From the NCBI GenBank assembly GCA_900548135.1, contig URJC01000044.1, positions 1-12,025 of the forward strand: a DNA stretch of 12,025 bases, read 5' to 3'. Position 1 is the first letter of the stretch, and the number at the start of each line of letters is the position of its first letter. The translations under genes were made by a program, and so were the position numbers. Under the pieces are notes generated by a model. That model saw only the letters and a program-made list of their open reading frames with translations. It was not told the DNA's origin and ran no database searches. Source of the DNA: an uncultured Odoribacter sp. (GTDB lineage Bacteria; Bacteroidota; Bacteroidia; Bacteroidales; Marinifilaceae). Below are positions 8,305-12,025 of the stretch, one piece after another.

Positions 8305-9335
8305 AGCCCAAGGTTTCAATTATCGTCCCCTGTTATAATGTGGAAAAATATCTGGATCAATGTATGAACAACCTTGTGAACCAATCTTTACAAGAGATAG
8401 AGATTATTCTGGTAGATGATGGTAGTCCTGATCGCGTACCCGAAATGTGCGATGAGTGGGCGATGAAAGATAATCGAATAAAAGTAATTCACAAAAAAAA
8501 TGAAGGACTCGGGTATGCGAGGAATAGTGGGCTGGAAATAGCTATGGGTGAATATGTGACATTTGTAGACAGTGATGACTATGTTGCTACGGATACATAT
8601 AGGATAGCATATGAAGAAGCGCAGAAAGCAAATGCATGTGCTGTGTTTTTTGGTATACAAAATGAATACAAAAAAGGTAAATGGTCGATACAAAAAATAT
8701 ATGAAAAACAAATATGGGAAGGAGAACAAGTAACAGATTATATACTTGATATGATTGCCTGTGCTCCATATGTGAAAGAAGAACGAAAATGGTATATGTC
8801 TACCTGTTGTGGCATTTATCGGCATTTCATTATTAATGAAAACAATGTACATTTCCTTTCTGAAAGGGATTATCTGTGTGAAGACCTTCTTTTTAACATT
8901 TCTTTTCTTGGATATGCGAACAAGATTATTTACGTGCCTAAGACGCTATATTATTATTGTTTGAACTCAAGCTCAATAACCACAACTTTCCGAGTAGATA
9001 CATATGACAGGCTTTTATGCCTATATAAACTGCTTATTCAAAAAACGGTTGAAATAAAAGGTAGCAGGGAAAGAGTTGACAGATGTTTCATTGGCATTGC
9101 GCGAGTATATATAGTAGCTCTTGTCACTTCACATCACAATAGGAAAAGAACAATGTTGAATAGAGTACTTAATGACGGGATTTGGGATGAATTAAGAGTC
9201 CGTTATACCCCCAATTGGCTTCCTCTGTATCAAAATGTGTTTTATCGATTGATTCTTGGAAAATATTCCAGATTATTAATGGGTTATGTATACTTGGCAA
9301 GTATAATCCGGAATCATTTTATAAAGAAAAGATGA
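8301..9335 (+). CDS. GT2-family glycosyltransferase
   Basis: This is a GT-A fold transferase that moves a sugar from a nucleotide donor to the lipid-linked acceptor on the cytosolic side. From ATG 8301 it begins MKPKVSIIVPCYNVEKYLDQ, the standard GT2 opening. It shows VDDGSPD (38-44), EGLGYARNSGLE and the metal-binding DSDD (90-93). The length of 344 residues is usual for capsule GT2 enzymes; the C-terminal third is variable and basic. The start at 8301 gives an ATGA overlap with the polymerase stop, as at two other junctions in this operon. ATG 8271 is in frame and would add ten residues; it is preceded by AAGGAG at 8254-8259, so it is a real alternative. The gene shares the AT-rich composition of the polymerase. 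Donor and linkage are unknown. Confidence 0.9.
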   Translation: MKPKVSIIVPCYNVEKYLDQCMNNLVNQSLQEIEIILVDDGSPDRVPEMCDEWAMKDNRIKVIHKKNEGLGYARNSGLEIAMGEYVTFVDSDDYVATDTYRIAYEEAQKANACAVFFGIQNEYKKGKWSIQKIYEKQIWEGEQVTDYILDMIACAPYVKEERKWYMSTCCGIYRHFIINENNVHFLSERDYLCEDLLFNISFLGYANKIIYVPKTLYYYCLNSSSITTTFRVDTYDRLLCLYKLLIQKTVEIKGSRERVDRCFIGIARVYIVALVTSHHNRKRTMLNRVLNDGIWDELRVRYTPNWLPLYQNVFYRLILGKYSRLLMGYVYLASIIRNHFIKKR

Positions 9336-9499
9336 GAGCGGAGTATGATGCCTAGCGTGATTTTTCTGCCATTAGATTGATAAACCGCACGCACAAGGAG
9401 AGTCCATGGCTCTCTATCTCTCCACACGCCAGAGGGACAGTTATATCAAAGAAATCCATGAGAGACTATTTCCTTACGCAAATGCAATGAAGAAGCTGC
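9336..9499. other. Interval between the GT2 gene and the antitoxin remnant; possible small ORF at 9406-9507
   Basis: I recognise no gene in this stretch. One short + strand frame stands out: ATG 9406 to TAG 9505-9507 gives 33 residues beginning MALYLSTRQRDSYIKEIHER, with AAGGAG at 9395-9400 five bases before the ATG. Its stop overlaps the antitoxin start at 9500, the spacing expected for a coupled toxin-antitoxin pair, but I see no HigB/RelE toxin motif in it. It may be the end of a lost partner gene or chance. No terminator hairpin with a T tail is evident. Confidence 0.3.
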
Positions 9500-9819
9500 A
9501 TGGGTAGTAAGCCAAAGATAAAGATGATTAAACCGGATATTTACGACATGGACGGACTGATCGACGCACGCTTCGGCAAAGAGGGTACACCGAGAGTGCA
9601 AGCAGAAGAACGCGCTAATGCTTTCTATACCAGCGTAGTGATTGAGGAAGCGCGCAAGAAAGTTAAAATAGCAAAGCGGAACTTGCACGGTGCATCGGTG
9701 CAGACCGTGCATATATAACACGTATAGAAAGCGGACAGACAGAATCGAAAGTTTCTACATTCTATCGCATAGCCGCTGCGTTGGGTTGCTTTGTCGGGCT
9801 TACTTTCCCCGTTGGTTGA
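9500..9819 (+). pseudogene. HigA-like XRE helix-turn-helix antitoxin, frameshifted remnant
   Basis: Antitoxins of this type neutralise a HigB/RelE-like ribonuclease and repress their own operon. The 5' part reads MDGLIDARFGKEGTP and then IEEARKKVKI, the usual layout of an N-terminal arm leading to an XRE domain. It stops at TAA 9716-9718. A second frame carries the rest of the domain: KAELARCIGADRAYITRIES followed by KVSTFYRIAAALG and the end LTFPVG, with TGA at 9817-9819. The two parts join if one base is added near 9670-9675. The restored protein would be 106 residues, normal for the family. No intact toxin gene lies on either side. A solitary, broken antitoxin between two sugar-transferase genes suggests a decayed module left by recombination. 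The helix-turn-helix identity is clear; HigA rather than another XRE antitoxin is an inference. Confidence 0.72.
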
Positions 9820-9903
9820 TACTCTGCACTTTCGTAACTTCGTGCTGCTTATAGGTAAATATTTTTTTGTATAAGTGAAAAATACATCAGAATTCATAAG
9901 CGT
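9820..9903. other. Short AT-rich leader before the GT4 gene
   Basis: These 84 bases separate the antitoxin remnant from the next gene and are rich in A and T near 9858-9900. They could hold a promoter for the last two genes, but I find no good match to the Bacteroides -7 element TAnnTTTG; the T run near 9861-9868 has the wrong spacing. Confidence 0.25.
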
Positions 9904-11109
9904 ATGAAAATCTTATTGGCAAATAAATTCTATTACCGCCGTGGAGGAGACTGCATATATACCCTTAACCTGGAAGAAGGATTGAAAGCACACGGACATG
10001 ATGTGGCTGTGTTTGCCATGCAGCATCCGGAGAATCTGCCAACCCCATGGGGCAAATATTTTCCAAGTGAAGTAACATTCAAATTATCATCTAATTTATT
10101 AGAGACACTTGTCCGGCCGTATGGCTTAGGAGAAGTAAAACGAAATTTCAACAAACTGTTAGATGATTTTTGCCCGGATGTGGTTCATGCCAATAACATA
10201 CACAGCCAACTCTCTCCTGTTATCATGGAACTGGCAAAGAAACGGGGGATACAAACAGTATGGACTTTGCACGACTACAAATTAGTATGTCCGAGATACG
10301 ATTGCCGGAAAGATAAAAGTGTTTGTGAACTATGCTTTTCGGACAAAACAAGAAGCAGGCATAAGGCTTTGAAGAATTGCATAAAAAACAAATGTATAAA
10401 AAATTCTATTATCGGATCACTGATTGGATATGGGGAATCGTTGTGTTGGAGTCCTGACCGCCTGCAAAATGTCACAAATGCTTTTATATGCCCCAGCCGT
10501 TTCCTGGCCGATAAGCTGGAAGGAAGCGGCCTTTTTCCTTCAAAGATGCATGTCCTTCATAATTTTATTGATGCAGGAAAATGTCGTATGAATGCCTTCG
10601 GTAAAGATGATTATTATTGTTATGCGGGACGGTTGGCTGAGGAAAAAGGAGTGAAAACTTTGATTGAGGCTACCAACAGAATTTCCCGATATAAACTTAT
10701 TGTCATCGGAGAAGGAAGTATGTCGGGCGAACTGCAAGGTTTGGCTATGGATCATGTAACGTTTACAGGACGAATGGAATGGGAAGAAATAAAACAAACG
10801 GTGGGCAAGGCGCGTTTTACGGTAATCCCATCCGAATGGTATGAAAATTGTCCCTTGTCGGTCATCGAATCCCTGTGTTTAGGTACCCCTGTATTGGGGG
10901 CACGAATCGGCGGCATTCCGGAATTAATAGATGAACCCCATACAGGTTTGACGTTTGAAAGCGGGAATGTCAATGACCTGGCATGCAAAATAGAACAGAT
11001 GTTCGGTATGAATTTCCCGTACGAAGACATCGCAGCAACATCCCGGCGCAAATTTGATGCAGAATCATACTACACCCAACTAATGAATATATATAACCCA
11101 TGCAGCTGA
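9904..11109 (+). CDS. GT4-family glycosyltransferase
   Basis: This is a GT-B fold, retaining-type transferase acting at the cytosolic membrane face. The 401-residue protein begins MKILLANKFYYRRGGDCIYT, with the glycine-rich acceptor-side loop. The C-terminal donor domain has YAGRLAEEKGVKTLIEA, VIGEGS, and the E-x7-E motif formed by Glu314 and Glu322 in YENCPLSVIESL. A cysteine-rich insert at residues 129-144 (Cys129, 134, 141, 144) follows TLHDYKLV; similar inserts occur in related capsule GT4 enzymes and may bind metal or shape the acceptor site, which is an inference. ATG 9904 is the first sensible start. The last 10 bases overlap the radical SAM gene. Its position after the antitoxin remnant means it may have its own promoter. 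Donor sugar is unknown; many relatives use UDP- or GDP-hexoses. Confidence 0.9.
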   Translation: MKILLANKFYYRRGGDCIYTLNLEEGLKAHGHDVAVFAMQHPENLPTPWGKYFPSEVTFKLSSNLLETLVRPYGLGEVKRNFNKLLDDFCPDVVHANNIHSQLSPVIMELAKKRGIQTVWTLHDYKLVCPRYDCRKDKSVCELCFSDKTRSRHKALKNCIKNKCIKNSIIGSLIGYGESLCWSPDRLQNVTNAFICPSRFLADKLEGSGLFPSKMHVLHNFIDAGKCRMNAFGKDDYYCYAGRLAEEKGVKTLIEATNRISRYKLIVIGEGSMSGELQGLAMDHVTFTGRMEWEEIKQTVGKARFTVIPSEWYENCPLSVIESLCLGTPVLGARIGGIPELIDEPHTGLTFESGNVNDLACKIEQMFGMNFPYEDIAATSRRKFDAESYYTQLMNIYNPCS

Positions 11110-12025
11110 ATACAAATAACATTCCTTTCCCCACCGATGCCAGCATAATCCTGACCTACCGTTGCCCGATGCGGTGCAAGATGTGCAATATCTGGAATCA
11201 TCCGACAGAAAAGAGCAAGGAATTGGTTGCCGATGATTTGAAGATACTTCCACGCCTGAAATTCATCAATCTAACCGGAGGAGAACCTTTTATCAGGGAA
11301 GATCTGGAACAAATTGTGAAAGAGTGTTACAGACACACGGACCGGATCGTGATTTCTACTTCCGGCTGGTTCGAGGACCGGGTGATTGCATTGGCAAAGA
11401 AGTTCCCCCGTATCGGTATCCGCATCAGCATAGAGGGACTGAGTGACAAAAACGACGAACTTCGGGGACATGCCGGAGGTTTCGACAAAGGACTCCGTAC
11501 CTTGCTTACCCTGAAAGAGATGGGATTGAAGGATATCGGTTTCGGTTGTACCGTATCCGACAGCAATTCCAGGGACATGCTTTATCTCTATCGGTTGAGC
11601 AAGTATATGGGGCTGGAATTTGCTACCGCAGCTTTCCATAATTCCTATTATTTCCATAAGAGCGATAATGTCATTAAAAACAAGGCCGAAGTATGCCATG
11701 ATTTTGAACAGTTGATAGCATGGCAGTTGAAAGAATGGCATCCTAAAAGCTGGTTCCGCGCATGGTTTAACATGGGACTGATCAATTATATAGAAGGTGG
11801 CCGGCGTATGTTGCCATGTGAAGCCGGAACAACAAACTTCTTCATCGACCCGTCTGGCGAGGTATACCCCTGTAACGGTATGGAGGAAAGGTATTGGATG
11901 GAGTCCATGGGAAATATTCACCATGTTACGGACTTTACAATCTTATGGAACAGCCCCCAGGCCGGGAAAGTCCGCTCCAGCGTACAGCGGTGTCCGAAAA
12001 ATTGCTGGATGGTAGGTACGGCCAG
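11100..12025 (+). CDS. Radical SAM protein with SPASM-like C-terminus (3' partial)
   Basis: The frame from ATG 11100 stays open to the right edge, giving 308 complete codons. It carries the radical SAM cluster motif CxxxCxxC as Cys22, Cys26 and Cys29 in YRCPMRCKMC, and the SAM-binding GGEP at 60-63. Later come ISTSG and RISIEG strands of the partial TIM barrel. Near the end are further cysteines at 240, 258, 298 and 302, in LPCEAG, YPCNGM and CPKNCWM, with IDPSGEVYPC typical of a SPASM auxiliary-cluster domain. Such enzymes modify peptides, sugars or other small substrates by radical chemistry. The 10 bp overlap with the GT4 gene indicates co-expression, so a role in sugar modification or in making a precursor is plausible. 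No precursor peptide gene is visible within the window. Substrate is unknown. Confidence 0.9.
   Translation, partial: MQLNTNNIPFPTDASIILTYRCPMRCKMCNIWNHPTEKSKELVADDLKILPRLKFINLTGGEPFIREDLEQIVKECYRHTDRIVISTSGWFEDRVIALAKKFPRIGIRISIEGLSDKNDELRGHAGGFDKGLRTLLTLKEMGLKDIGFGCTVSDSNSRDMLYLYRLSKYMGLEFATAAFHNSYYFHKSDNVIKNKAEVCHDFEQLIAWQLKEWHPKSWFRAWFNMGLINYIEGGRRMLPCEAGTTNFFIDPSGEVYPCNGMEERYWMESMGNIHHVTDFTILWNSPQAGKVRSSVQRCPKNCWMVGTA

Noticed and set aside
9398..9412. Near-palindrome around CCATGG with AGAG and CTCT arms
   Set aside because: The arms are short and interrupted and no T run follows, so it does not support a terminator.
9684..9711. Inverted repeat with 8 bp arms (TGCACGGT and ACCGTGCA) and a 12 bp loop
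   Set aside because: It lies within the coding part of the helix-turn-helix remnant and has no T tail; it is probably chance rather than a terminator or operator.
9858..9875. Possible Bacteroides promoter -7 element before the GT4 gene
   Set aside because: The T run gives TA followed by seven T and G, which does not fit TAnnTTTG spacing, and no matching -33 element was found.
11271..11924. Minus-strand open frame of 217 codons at the right end
   Set aside because: It is opposite the radical SAM gene, which has clear cofactor motifs; the reverse frame has none.
1..12025. CRISPR arrays, tRNA or rRNA genes, intact insertion sequences, invertible capsule promoters
   Set aside because: No regular direct repeats, no recognisable RNA gene, no transposase motifs and no paired inverted repeats flanking a promoter were seen on reading the window.

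Overview
The window looks like the inside of a surface-polysaccharide (capsule or exopolysaccharide) gene cluster from a gut-type Bacteroidales bacterium, probably Bacteroides, Phocaeicola or Parabacteroides. This rests on the gene families and protein style, on the tightly packed all-forward operon, and on the scarcity of strong Shine-Dalgarno sites. The genus is an inference; no rRNA or other taxonomic marker is present.

Layout, all on the + strand: (1) a Wzx-type flippase, open at the left edge (to 1543). (2) An iron-sulfur FrhB-like flavoprotein (1536-2723) followed by a polysaccharide pyruvyl transferase split by a frameshift (2725-3863). (3) An acyltransferase-3 membrane protein (3860-4830) split at a run of seven G. 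(4) A second, diverged FrhB-like gene (4827-5990) and a second, intact pyruvyl transferase (5972-7117). (5) An AT-rich segment with a Wzy-like polymerase (7123-8304) and a GT2 glycosyltransferase (8301-9335). (6) A gene-poor interval (9336-9903) holding a frameshifted HigA-like helix-turn-helix antitoxin gene. (7) A GT4 glycosyltransferase (9904-11109) and a radical SAM/SPASM-type protein that runs off the right edge (11100-end).

Taken together, the GT2 and GT4 enzymes would add sugars to a lipid-linked repeat unit. The pyruvyl transferases and acyltransferase would decorate it, Wzx would flip it across the inner membrane and Wzy would polymerise it. The role of the two FrhB-like proteins, each directly upstream of a pyruvyl transferase, is the main open question. 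Most genes abut or overlap by 4-19 bp, so transcription and translation are probably coupled from 1 to 9335. The decayed antitoxin interval interrupts this before the last two genes.

Three reading frames are broken (near 3300, at 4631-4637 and near 9672), and each would be restored by adding one base. This may be real decay, phase variation (most plausible at the G run), or small-deletion errors in the assembly; the sequence alone cannot decide.
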